Assembly (NCBI RefSeq): GCF_019083965.1
Contig: NZ_JAHRCY010000043.1
Span: forward strand, 1-36,526
Direction: 5' to 3'
DNA length: 36,526 nt
DNA from: Catellatospora tritici
GTDB taxonomy: Bacteria > Actinomycetota > Actinomycetes > Mycobacteriales > Micromonosporaceae
Shown here: positions 29,070 through 36,526 of the stretch, in pieces
How the letters are laid out: each line of letters opens with the position of its first letter
How positions within the stretch are numbered: position 1 is the first letter of the stretch
Made by a program: the position numbers and the translations under genes
The notes under the pieces: generated by a model
The model's input: only the letters and a program-made list of their open reading frames with translations
Databases searched by the model: none
Told to the model about the DNA's origin: nothing

Positions 29070-30509
29070 TCAGGGCGACTGGAACCAGGTGTGGCGGAGC
29101 GGGAGGTCGTCGGGGAGGGTGACCTGGGCCTGTTTTTCCCAGGCGTCGACGACGAGGTCGTGGCAGCCCTGGGCGGTGGCGGCGGCCACCGCGCCGACGG
29201 CGCTGGTCGCGGGTTCGGCTCCGTCTTGGCGCAGCAGGCGCAGCGGCCAGGCGGGCCGGTCGGGTTCGCCGTCGGCGGTGAACAGCAGCGGCGGGTGGAA
29301 GGTCAGTTCGCGGTCCGCGGCGTCGGCGACCAGGTCGCCGGGCTCCAGGAACGGGTACGCCCGCCACTCCAGCAGTACCGACAGCGGCATCTCGTACGGG
29401 TCGAACTCGCCCGCCCCATGGCCGCCCGGGGTGGCCGGGCGTCCGGCGGGCAGCATGGCCATGGCGGTGAGCTGCTGCTCGGCCGGTTTGTCGAACCAGT
29501 TCTGTCGCCCCGGCGTGAACGTGTACGCCCGCAGCACGTAGACGCGCAGCGCGGACACCCCGACGCGGACCCGCTCGCCCACCGCCGGCTGGCCCGGGGC
29601 GGGCCGCAGCTCGATCGGGAACCAGGTCTCGGTCGGGTCGTGGGTGAATGCGGGCAGCTCGTCGCCGGTGCCGGGGCTGTCAGTCCAGGGCCAGCTCACC
29701 CAGGTGCGGTCAGGTTCGCGCCGGATTACCTCGGCGTCGCCGAACGGGCAGTCGACGGTCACCACGTCGCCGGCGCGGGCGGTGAACGGGACGGCCTTGC
29801 CGGTGGTGCCGTGATAGCCGGCCAGCGCGGCGCCGTGGCCGGTCCCGGCCGTGACGATGCGGGCGTACGCCGCGGGCGGGTGCTCGCCGCAGCCCGGGTG
29901 CCGCAGTGGCGGCGGGACCGGGAGCAGTACTTCCGGGTCGACCCGCAGCGCCCAGCCCTGCCGGACGGAGACGGCTCGGGCCAGGGCCGCGAGGTCGGCC
30001 GGGTCGTGGCCGAGCCGCCGGGCCCGTTCCCACTGCTCGACGGGGTTGTCGTCGGTCAGCAGCCGGACCGTGGCGAGCTGCCGGTCCACCTCGCGGGCGC
30101 GCCAGCCGTCGGGGGCGCCGGTGAGGTGGTCCAGGTGCTCCCACAGGGCGTCGGCGGCGTGGCTGATCCGGCGCGGGTCCGGGTGGCCGCCGTCCGGGGG
30201 CAGGCTGGTCCAGGCGCAGTAGAGGATGAGGTCGGCCAGGTCGGCGTGTTCGCCGGTGCGCTCGGGACGCATCATCGCCTTGAGGCGGCGGCGCAGGTTG
30301 GTGGGGTCGACCCGGACGCCCGCGAGCATCGCGGTGACCGCCTGGCGGCAGTCGCGGAACAGGGCCAGGTGCGGGTCCGGTGCCAGCAGTTCCATCAGTG
30401 GGGCGGCCCGGTAGAGCACGCCATCGGCGTACCAGGCCGCGGCCTGTGGGGGCATCGCGTCGGACAGCTGGGCCAGCTGCTGCATCCGGCTGCGGAGCGA
30501 GGTGTCCAC
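29070..30509 (-). CDS. Hypothetical protein, two-part cytoplasmic
   Basis: The 479-aa protein is soluble and without recognisable domains. The first 150 residues are helical (MQQLAQLSDAMPPQAAAWYA, LADLILYCAWTSLP). The remainder is rich in short strands, prolines and aromatic residues (TWVSWPWTDSPGTGDELPAF and FDPYEMPLSVLLEWRAYPFL), suggesting a beta domain. GTG at 30509 is chosen because GGAG sits about 8 nt upstream; the open frame extends to 30578. It is divergent from the glycosyltransferase cluster (228 bp apart) and its stop is 640 bp from the cellulase gene. I cannot assign a function. Confidence 0.75.
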   Translation of the reverse strand: MDTSLRSRMQQLAQLSDAMPPQAAAWYADGVLYRAAPLMELLAPDPHLALFRDCRQAVTAMLAGVRVDPTNLRRRLKAMMRPERTGEHADLADLILYCAWTSLPPDGGHPDPRRISHAADALWEHLDHLTGAPDGWRAREVDRQLATVRLLTDDNPVEQWERARRLGHDPADLAALARAVSVRQGWALRVDPEVLLPVPPPLRHPGCGEHPPAAYARIVTAGTGHGAALAGYHGTTGKAVPFTARAGDVVTVDCPFGDAEVIRREPDRTWVSWPWTDSPGTGDELPAFTHDPTETWFPIELRPAPGQPAVGERVRVGVSALRVYVLRAYTFTPGRQNWFDKPAEQQLTAMAMLPAGRPATPGGHGAGEFDPYEMPLSVLLEWRAYPFLEPGDLVADAADRELTFHPPLLFTADGEPDRPAWPLRLLRQDGAEPATSAVGAVAAATAQGCHDLVVDAWEKQAQVTLPDDLPLRHTWFQSP

Positions 30510-30736
30510 GCTTGGTCTCCAGCGGCTGGCGGGGTCGGTTCGAGGCTGGACGGTACGCCGCCGAACGGCCATCCTCAAGATCCAAGGTGCGGCTTTTCAC
30601 CTGATCGTTCGGGCTGTTCGGCATGGGCCGGAGGCCGGATAGCATGGTCGTTCGCGACACGGAGTGGACCGGAGCGCGTGTTAACATGCCCCGGCATCGG
30701 CGCCGGGCACCAGGCGGGCCAGATCGAGGAGGCGGC

Positions 30737-32617
30737 GTGCGGCGAGCGGCCAGGCAGTCGAACGGCAAGGGCCAGCTCCCGCAGGCGCGGCTGCGCAGCC
30801 GGGTCCGCGGCACCCTCCGCAAGATCAAGAATCGGCTCGGCGCGGGCTCGCGGCCCGCGCTGGCGCAGTGGACCGGTGCCCTCGGCGGCGCCCCCGACGC
30901 GTCGGGTCTGCTGACCCGCGACGGTGACCGGGTCCGGATCGCCGCGAAGTCCGCCGCCCATGTGCGCGCGAAGCTGTGGGACGGGCTGATGCCCGGCAAG
31001 GCCCGCCACGTGGAGATCGCGGTCGAGGACTGGGCCCCGCCCATGCCGCACTGGTCGGGGCGGCTCGGCACACTGCCGGGGCTGTTGTCGTACCAGGTGA
31101 ATCTGCCCCGGGAGGGCGGCGCCGCCGCCGTGTCGGTGTCCCTGGCCGAGCCGCTGCCGCTGCTGCGCGTCGTGCCCGCGCTGCTGGCCGTGCTGGCGCC
31201 CTGGCATCCGCTGCCCGCCGTGGTCAGCGCCGACGTGGCCGTCGACGGCAACCCGGTGCCCTGGCTGTACCCGGACACCTCGGTGCTGACGCTGTCGCCC
31301 GGCCTGACCGAGGAGGGCCTGCGGCCGTACGACGTCTCGGTCGCGGGCACGGCCGACACCGCCGCCCGCCCCCTCGGCGAGCCGCTGGTCGGCAGCCGGT
31401 TCGAGATCGCGCCGGTCGGCAAGCCCGCGCGGGTCGTCGTCGACGCGGTCTCCGCGTCGCCGCACGGCCGGCTGCGGCACGATCCGGAGCAGCCGATTGG
31501 CTCGCTGCGCCTGGCGCCGACCGAGAACGGCGCCTGGTGGGAGCTGAGCGGTGGCGGCAAGGTGCTGAGCGCGGGCCGCATCGGCGACCCGCTCGACGGC
31601 GACCAGTCCGCGGTGCTCACCGCGCTCAGCGGCGCGCGGCTGGTCGACGGCGCGCAGGTGCCCGCCTCGGCGCAGGCCGCGGCGCTGGCCCAGCTCGCCA
31701 TGACCGGCCTGGTGCTGTCGGCCCCGCGTCTGCCCGCCGACGCCGCGTCGCTGCTGTCCGGCGACCTGGTCAAGATCCTGTCCGGCGAGCTGCCGGACGC
31801 CGACGCCGACGGGCTCGACTGGGAGACGCGCGGCGTGGCCCAGCGGCGCGAGGCGATGCGCAGCCACGCCACCGGGTTCGCGCTGCCCGCGGCAACGGTC
31901 GGGTCGTACCCGTCGCTGTCGCGGCCGCCGTCGGTGACGGCGCTGCTGGTGACGCGGCGCCCCGACTACCTCAAGCAGGCGCTGGCGATGATGGCCGCGC
32001 AGACCTACCCCGAGCTGGACGTCATCGTCGGCCTGCACAACTGCGAGCTGCCTGCCGCACAGCGCGAGGAGCTGGAGTCGCTGCCGCTGCCGGTGCGCGT
32101 GGTGGCGCTGCCCCGGGAGCTGACCTTCGGTGAGGCGATCGGCGCGACGACCGCGCTGGCCACGGGCAGCCTGGTCACGAAGGTCGACGACGACGACCGG
32201 TACGGGCCGGAGCACATCTGGGACCTGGTGCTGGCCCGGCACTACTCGGGCGCGCACGTCGTCGGCAAGGGCGCCGAGTTCGTCTACCTGGCGCCGTACG
32301 ACACCACCGTGCGCCGCACGATGGGCCACGAGATGTACGACGAGGTGGTGGCCGGGGGCACGATGCTAATGTCGCGCGGCGACCTGGAGGCGGTCGGCGG
32401 CTGGCGGCCGGTGGCGCGCTCGATCGACCGGGCCCTGCTGGACCGGGTGCTGCGCGACGGCGGCCTGGTCTACCGCACCCATGCCATGGGCTTCCTCTAC
32501 ACCCGGCACAACGACGGCCACACCTGGGACCCGGGTCTGGACTACTTCCTGCAGGGCGAGGGCCGCACCTGGCCGGGCATCCCGCCGTACGACGAGTTCG
32601 CCGCGCCCGCCGCATGA
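30737..32617 (+). CDS. Glycosyltransferase with unknown N-terminal region
   Basis: The 626-aa protein has a GT-A/GT2-like domain in its last third: PSVTALLVTRRPDYLKQALA (from about 398), AAQTYPELDVIVGLHNCELP, and an acidic DDDD metal site (484-487) in LVTKVDDDDRYGPEHIWDL, then GGTMLMSRGDLEAVGGW. Residues 1-390 match nothing I know: a basic start (RRAARQSNGKGQLPQARLRS), a strand-rich middle and an Ala-rich helix. GTG at 30737 has GAGGAGG 5 nt upstream. It overlaps the next gene by ATGA, so the two are coupled. It probably adds a sugar to a surface polysaccharide (inference). Confidence 0.82.
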   Translation: MRRAARQSNGKGQLPQARLRSRVRGTLRKIKNRLGAGSRPALAQWTGALGGAPDASGLLTRDGDRVRIAAKSAAHVRAKLWDGLMPGKARHVEIAVEDWAPPMPHWSGRLGTLPGLLSYQVNLPREGGAAAVSVSLAEPLPLLRVVPALLAVLAPWHPLPAVVSADVAVDGNPVPWLYPDTSVLTLSPGLTEEGLRPYDVSVAGTADTAARPLGEPLVGSRFEIAPVGKPARVVVDAVSASPHGRLRHDPEQPIGSLRLAPTENGAWWELSGGGKVLSAGRIGDPLDGDQSAVLTALSGARLVDGAQVPASAQAAALAQLAMTGLVLSAPRLPADAASLLSGDLVKILSGELPDADADGLDWETRGVAQRREAMRSHATGFALPAATVGSYPSLSRPPSVTALLVTRRPDYLKQALAMMAAQTYPELDVIVGLHNCELPAAQREELESLPLPVRVVALPRELTFGEAIGATTALATGSLVTKVDDDDRYGPEHIWDLVLARHYSGAHVVGKGAEFVYLAPYDTTVRRTMGHEMYDEVVAGGTMLMSRGDLEAVGGWRPVARSIDRALLDRVLRDGGLVYRTHAMGFLYTRHNDGHTWDPGLDYFLQGEGRTWPGIPPYDEFAAPAA

Positions 32618-34209
32618 GCGAGAACTCCGTACCGAGGGTGGTGCGCAACGACTGGTCCGGCGTGAGCGTGCCGGAGCTGGGCGCGTGGACGCCGACGATG
32701 ACGGTGACCGTGGTCGTCCCGGCGTACAACAACCAGGAGAAGCTGGACGTCGTGCTGGCCGCGCTGACCCGGCAGACGTACCCGAAGCAGCTGCTGGACG
32801 TGGTGGTGGTCGACGACGGGTCGCAGCCGCCGCTGCACCTGCCCGAGATCCGGCCCGAGCGCACCCGGCTGCTGTGGGGCCCGGACTACTCGACGAGCTG
32901 GGGCTGCAGCAACGCGGGCGACATCGCCGCGCGGGCGGCCGAGGGCGACATCATCCAGCGGCTCGACTCGGACATGCTGGTCTACCCCGAGCATGTCGAG
33001 GCGCAGGCCCGCTGGCACCACGTATTGCCATACGCGGTGACGCTGGGCACCAAGCGCATGATCGACACCGCGCCGGGCTCGGTGAGCTGGCCGACGCCGG
33101 AGAAGGTGGCCTCGATCGGGTCCATCCACGACCTGTTCGACTACGCCGCCAGCGAGCCGCACGACTACATCGAGAAGATCCTGCGGAGCACCGACGACCT
33201 GCGCGCCGGTGACCACCTGAACTTCATGGCGCACGTCGGGGCGACCTGGGCGATGCGCCGCGACCTCTACCACCTGTCCGGCGGCACCGACAACATGCTG
33301 CGGCTGGGCGAGGACAACGAGTTCGCCTACCGGCTGCACCAGGTCGGGGCGGTGTTCGTGCCCGAGTGGGACGCGCGTAGCTGGCACCTGGGCCTGACGC
33401 ACATGATGCAGCAGGCGGCGCTGCTGCGCCGGTACAACCGGCCGTTCCTGGCCGAGCAGATGCCGTACCCGCGCTGGCTGCGCAAGGTCGGCGGCTCGGC
33501 CTGGAAGGTGCCGCTGGTGACCGCGGTGGTCGAGGTCGACGGGCAGCCGCTGGAGCTGGTACGCGCCTGCGTGGACGCGCTGCTGCGCGGCGACGAGCAG
33601 GACGTGCGGGTGCGGCTGGTCGGCCGGTGGGACGAGATCACCGAGGAGCGGCAGAGCGTGCTGCGCGACCCGCTGCTGGAGCTGCGGCTGATCAGCGCGA
33701 CATACCGGTCCGACCCGCGGGTGTCGCTGGTGACGAGCGTGCCCGAGTCGGTGTTCCCGTCGGCGCACCTGCTGGAGGTGCCGGTCACTGCCGGGCTCTC
33801 CCGCTCGGCGCTGGGACGGCTGGTCGGCGAGGCTGATCAGCACCAGGTCGGGCTGGTCGAGGTGACCGGAGCCGGGCCGGTGCCGGTACGGCTGTGGCGG
33901 ACCGCCGCGCTGGGCCGGATCAGCTGGTTCGGCGACAGCACGCCGCGGGCCCAGGGCGTCACCGAGGTGTACGGCGCGCGCACCCTCACCGCGGCCGAGG
34001 CGGGCGTGACGGACCTGTCCGCGGTGCCGGTCGAGCTGCTCGACGAGGGCGTGGCCGGGCTGAAGCAGGGCGATCCCGGCAAGTGGCTGCCCGCCACGGT
34101 GCAGGTCGGCGGGCTGCGCTCGCTGGCCCAGGCGACCGCGCTGGTCGGGCGGCTGTCCGCGGCCCGCGCCAAGGCGAAGATCCGGCGGATGAGCGTACGC
34201 CGCAAGTGA
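32614..34209 (+). CDS. Family 2 glycosyltransferase
   Basis: The 531-aa protein starts with a GT-A domain (about 28-290): MTVTVVVPAYNNQEKLDVVL, VVVVDDGS with D67/D68, the DSD metal motif at 118-120 (IIQRLDSDMLVYPEHV), and GEDNEFAYRL (232-241) as the acceptor/base motif. The C-terminal half (about 300-531) is less conserved and ends in a basic tail (RAKAKIRRMSVRRK). The ATG lies inside the stop of the preceding gene (ATGA), so they are one operon. It transfers a sugar from a nucleotide donor in surface-polysaccharide assembly; the donor and linkage are not known. Confidence 0.88.
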   Translation: MSENSVPRVVRNDWSGVSVPELGAWTPTMTVTVVVPAYNNQEKLDVVLAALTRQTYPKQLLDVVVVDDGSQPPLHLPEIRPERTRLLWGPDYSTSWGCSNAGDIAARAAEGDIIQRLDSDMLVYPEHVEAQARWHHVLPYAVTLGTKRMIDTAPGSVSWPTPEKVASIGSIHDLFDYAASEPHDYIEKILRSTDDLRAGDHLNFMAHVGATWAMRRDLYHLSGGTDNMLRLGEDNEFAYRLHQVGAVFVPEWDARSWHLGLTHMMQQAALLRRYNRPFLAEQMPYPRWLRKVGGSAWKVPLVTAVVEVDGQPLELVRACVDALLRGDEQDVRVRLVGRWDEITEERQSVLRDPLLELRLISATYRSDPRVSLVTSVPESVFPSAHLLEVPVTAGLSRSALGRLVGEADQHQVGLVEVTGAGPVPVRLWRTAALGRISWFGDSTPRAQGVTEVYGARTLTAAEAGVTDLSAVPVELLDEGVAGLKQGDPGKWLPATVQVGGLRSLAQATALVGRLSAARAKAKIRRMSVRRK

Positions 34210-34261
34210 GGGCGAAGAACTGGCGGCTGCGCGTACGCCGCGGCTGAGGGAAGGAAGTTCC

Positions 34262-36226
34262 ATGCAGGCGAGCGCGCCGCAGGACACCCGGGTGGTGCTG
34301 CTGCAGGAGCAGGGTTGGCCCCGGGCGGCCGGGGTGTGCTGCTGGCGGCGCGGCGTCCGGGACGCGTTCGCCGCCACCGGAGCCGTCGTCGACGAGGTCA
34401 CCGCCCTCACCCCGCCGCGTGTCGAACCGTCGGCGGGCGGTCGCGGCACCGCGCGCCTGGGCTGGCTGCCCGGTCCGGTCCGCCGCCCCGTCGGCTTCGC
34501 CTACCGCGGTTCGCGCTTCGTCGCCCGCAACGTCGCCCAGCAGGCTTCCGAGCTGCGCAACCGGGCCAAGACGGCCGAGGAGCACCGCCGCCTGGCCGCC
34601 CGGATCGGCCGCCCGGCGCTGGTGCTGGCCGAGTCGCCCGCGCTGGCGGTGCTGGCCGTGGCGGCGGGCGTGCCCGCGGCCCGGATCTGGGTGCTGGCCC
34701 TGCCGCCGTCGCGGCTCTACCACGACGACCCCTCGACGTTCGGGCGGCTCATCGCGCGGCTCGCGCCCTCGGTCGGCGGTTTCCTGGCCGACAGCGAGAC
34801 CGCCCGCGAGTCGGTCGAGCGGGCCGCCTCCCCGGCCCGGCCCCAGGTGCTGATCTACCCGCCGCTGGCGACCGATCGCCCCTGTCCGGACTGCGGCAAG
34901 GCCGCTCCCGGCACTGGCTACGACGAACCGTGGCAGCTGGCGACCTGGCGCGACCTGCTGGATCGGCCCGGCGGCGTCGCCGCGTACTCGTTCTCGGCCG
35001 ACCGGGCGCCCCGGGCGGGCCGGACCTGGGCGCGCGGCGACCGGTGGGACTGGACCCAGACCGAGCACGACAGCTCCTGGGACCTGCCCGCCGCGCACGA
35101 GACTCCGTGGACGGTCCAGGCCCAGCAGGACGCCGCCCAGGCGGTGCTGGCCGTCGCGCTGCCCGGCCGCCCGGCGGTGCCGCGGCCGCGTCGCCGCACC
35201 CTGATCGCCGGGTACGACCTCAAGTTCGCCAAGGAACTGGCCAGCCGTCTCGACAACCGCACCGATCTGAGCGTCGACCTCGACGAGTGGTCGCGCCTGG
35301 GCACGCCGACCCAGCACACGGCGCCGCTGCTCCGGCAGGCCGACGCGGTGCTGGCCGAGTGGGCCCGGCCGAGCGCGGCCTGGCTGTCCCGGCACAAGCG
35401 CCCCGGCCAGACGCTGGTGGTCCGCCTGCACCGCTACGAGTTGGACACCCGGTATCCGCACGAGATCGACATGGACCAGGTCGACGCGGTGGTGTACGTG
35501 TCGCCGCCGATCTTCGGCCGCATCCGCAACGAGCTCGGCTGGCCCGCCGAGAAGCTGGTGTACATCCCCAACCTGGTCGACGTCGACTGGCTGGACCGGC
35601 CCAAGCTGCCCGAGGCCCGGTTCGGCGTCGGCGTGGCGGGGGTCGACTTCGTGAACAAGCGGTTCGACTTCATGCTCGACGTGCTCGCCCGGGTCCGCCG
35701 CGAGGACCCCCGGTTCACCATGTACGTCCGCACCACCCTGCCCTGGCAGCACGCGGTCGCCTGGACCCGGCCCGAGGAGCACGAGTACGTCGGCTGGTAC
35801 ATGGAGCGGATCGAGCGCGACCCGCTGCTGCGCGGCGGCGTCGTCTTCGACACTCCCGGCCGGGACATGGCCCGCTGGTACCGCAAGGTCGGCCAGGTGC
35901 TGTCCACCAGCGACATCGAGAGCTTCCACCTGGCCGCGGCCGAGGGCATGGCGTCCGGTGCGGTGCCGATCATCCGCCCGTGGCCCGGGGCGCGCGAGAT
36001 CTACTCGGCGGAGTGGATCCAGTCGTCGCTGGACGACGCGGTCGCGGCGGTGCTCGCCAATGCCGACCCCGAGGTGTGGGCGGAGCGGGCCGCGCGGGCG
36101 AAGGCGGAGATCCGGGCGGCGGTCGACCCGGCCGCGACGGTCGCCGCCTGGGCGGACCTGCTACACGGGGACGTGTGGCAGGCCCGGACCTACTTCGGCT
36201 CGTACGTGCCCGGGGCGGGTGCCTGA
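34262..36226 (+). CDS. GT4-like glycosyltransferase
   Basis: The 654-aa protein appears to be a GT-B enzyme with two Rossmann-like halves. The N-terminal region contains CPDC (208-211), which may bind metal or form a disulfide. The C-terminal half from about 300 has VVYVSPPIFGRI, KLVYIPNLVDVDWL, FVNKRFDFMLDVLARVRRED and ESFHLAAAEGMASGAVPII (about 553-571), the E-x(7)-E-like nucleotide-sugar site of GT4 proteins. The ATG at 34262 has AAGGAAG 6 nt upstream. It is 52 bp after the GT2 gene, probably cotranscribed. The product would be extracellular or lipid-linked glycan (inference). Confidence 0.84.
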   Translation: MQASAPQDTRVVLLQEQGWPRAAGVCCWRRGVRDAFAATGAVVDEVTALTPPRVEPSAGGRGTARLGWLPGPVRRPVGFAYRGSRFVARNVAQQASELRNRAKTAEEHRRLAARIGRPALVLAESPALAVLAVAAGVPAARIWVLALPPSRLYHDDPSTFGRLIARLAPSVGGFLADSETARESVERAASPARPQVLIYPPLATDRPCPDCGKAAPGTGYDEPWQLATWRDLLDRPGGVAAYSFSADRAPRAGRTWARGDRWDWTQTEHDSSWDLPAAHETPWTVQAQQDAAQAVLAVALPGRPAVPRPRRRTLIAGYDLKFAKELASRLDNRTDLSVDLDEWSRLGTPTQHTAPLLRQADAVLAEWARPSAAWLSRHKRPGQTLVVRLHRYELDTRYPHEIDMDQVDAVVYVSPPIFGRIRNELGWPAEKLVYIPNLVDVDWLDRPKLPEARFGVGVAGVDFVNKRFDFMLDVLARVRREDPRFTMYVRTTLPWQHAVAWTRPEEHEYVGWYMERIERDPLLRGGVVFDTPGRDMARWYRKVGQVLSTSDIESFHLAAAEGMASGAVPIIRPWPGAREIYSAEWIQSSLDDAVAAVLANADPEVWAERAARAKAEIRAAVDPAATVAAWADLLHGDVWQARTYFGSYVPGAGA

Positions 36227-36232
36227 CCCGGG

Positions 36233-36526
36233 TCAGAGGCGGTGGGCGTCCTCGGTGGTGGTGGCGCCCCGGGTGTCGAAGAAGCGCTGCGCCAGCGACG
36301 CGAGGTGGTCGGCGTCGTACTCGCGGTGCCGCTGGACCAGGATGACCAGGTCGGCCTCGGTGACCGCGGCCTCCAAATTGTCCACGCGGATCACGTCCGC
36401 CCCGTTGACGTCCCAGTGCTGGACGTACGGGTCGTGGAAGCTGACCTTGGCGCCGAGGTTGGCCAGGGCGCGGGCCAGGGGCGTGGCCGGGCTCTCGCGC
36501 TTGTCGGCGATGTTCGGCTTGTAGGT
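36233..36526 (-). CDS. Nucleotide-sugar dehydrogenase, C-terminal end (cut by window)
   Basis: The complementary strand reads TYKPNIADKRESPATPLARA, then LANLGAKVSFHDPYV and LEAAVTEADLVILVQRHREYD, to a TGA at 36233-36235. The YKPN-x-x-D-x-R-ESP motif and the FHDPYV strand are hallmarks of the C-terminal UDP-binding domain in UDP-glucose/UDP-ManNAc/GDP-mannose 6-dehydrogenases, which make uronic-acid sugar nucleotides. The 97 codons seen run off the window edge, so the N-terminal NAD domain and start are missing. It is convergent with the glycosyltransferase genes and likely supplies their donor. WecC-type or Ugd-type cannot be decided from this part. Confidence 0.85.
   Translation of the reverse strand, partial: TYKPNIADKRESPATPLARALANLGAKVSFHDPYVQHWDVNGADVIRVDNLEAAVTEADLVILVQRHREYDADHLASLAQRFFDTRGATTTEDAHRL

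Noticed and set aside
28920..30914. A 664-aa plus-strand open frame
   Set aside because: It is antisense to the hypothetical gene 29070-30509, Gly/Arg/Val-rich, without domains, and lacks a sensible start.

Overview
This window is high-GC DNA with strong third-position G/C bias, GTG starts and actinobacterial gene families (citrate synthase 2, SerC, an MsiK-type ABC ATPase, a CBM2-GH6 cellulase, SigE-type ECF sigma). It comes from a soil actinomycete. Micromonosporaceae is my best guess, inferred only from the overall look of the genes.

Region 1 (1-13.6 kb) is ordinary chromosome: serC and citrate synthase on the minus strand, then a plus-strand run of pdxH, an aldose epimerase, a nitroreductase, a small conserved protein, an acyl-CoA dehydrogenase, a DUF4230 protein, single-chain serine dehydratase, a GT2/CDP-glycerol glycerophosphotransferase fusion, an orphan sugar-ABC ATPase and a hotdog thioesterase. 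A 225-bp foldback repeat element lies between serC and citrate synthase.

Region 2 (13.64-25.94 kb) is accessory and is the main interest. It starts at a tRNA-Arg(CCU) gene whose 3' half is repeated exactly (44 bp) 5.8 kb downstream. Between the copies is a compact element with only a tyrosine integrase and one very large gene: a 1263-aa STAND protein with two N-terminal membrane helices, an NB-ARC NTPase and 15 WD40 repeats, three of them identical at the nucleotide level. Beyond it lie further att-like scars (about 22.31, 24.98 and 25.88 kb). Two consecutive units of about 2.7 kb (19526-22312 and 22313-24978) share left-end and right-end sequences but carry unrelated cargo: an Imm42-like protein, a HigB/HigA-type toxin-antitoxin pair and a GNAT protein in the first, an ECF sigma factor with a membrane-anchored propeller partner in the second. 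Decayed integrase 3' ends follow the last two scars. I read the whole as a tandem accretion array at one tRNA gene, with small integrase-less cassettes plausibly mobilised in trans.

Region 3 (26-36.5 kb) returns to chromosome-like content: a YCII/DGPF protein, a secreted CBM2-GH6 cellobiohydrolase with a CelR/CebR-like operator in its upstream region, a hypothetical protein, and a plus-strand surface-polysaccharide cluster of three glycosyltransferase-like proteins facing the C-terminal end of a nucleotide-sugar dehydrogenase cut by the window edge.
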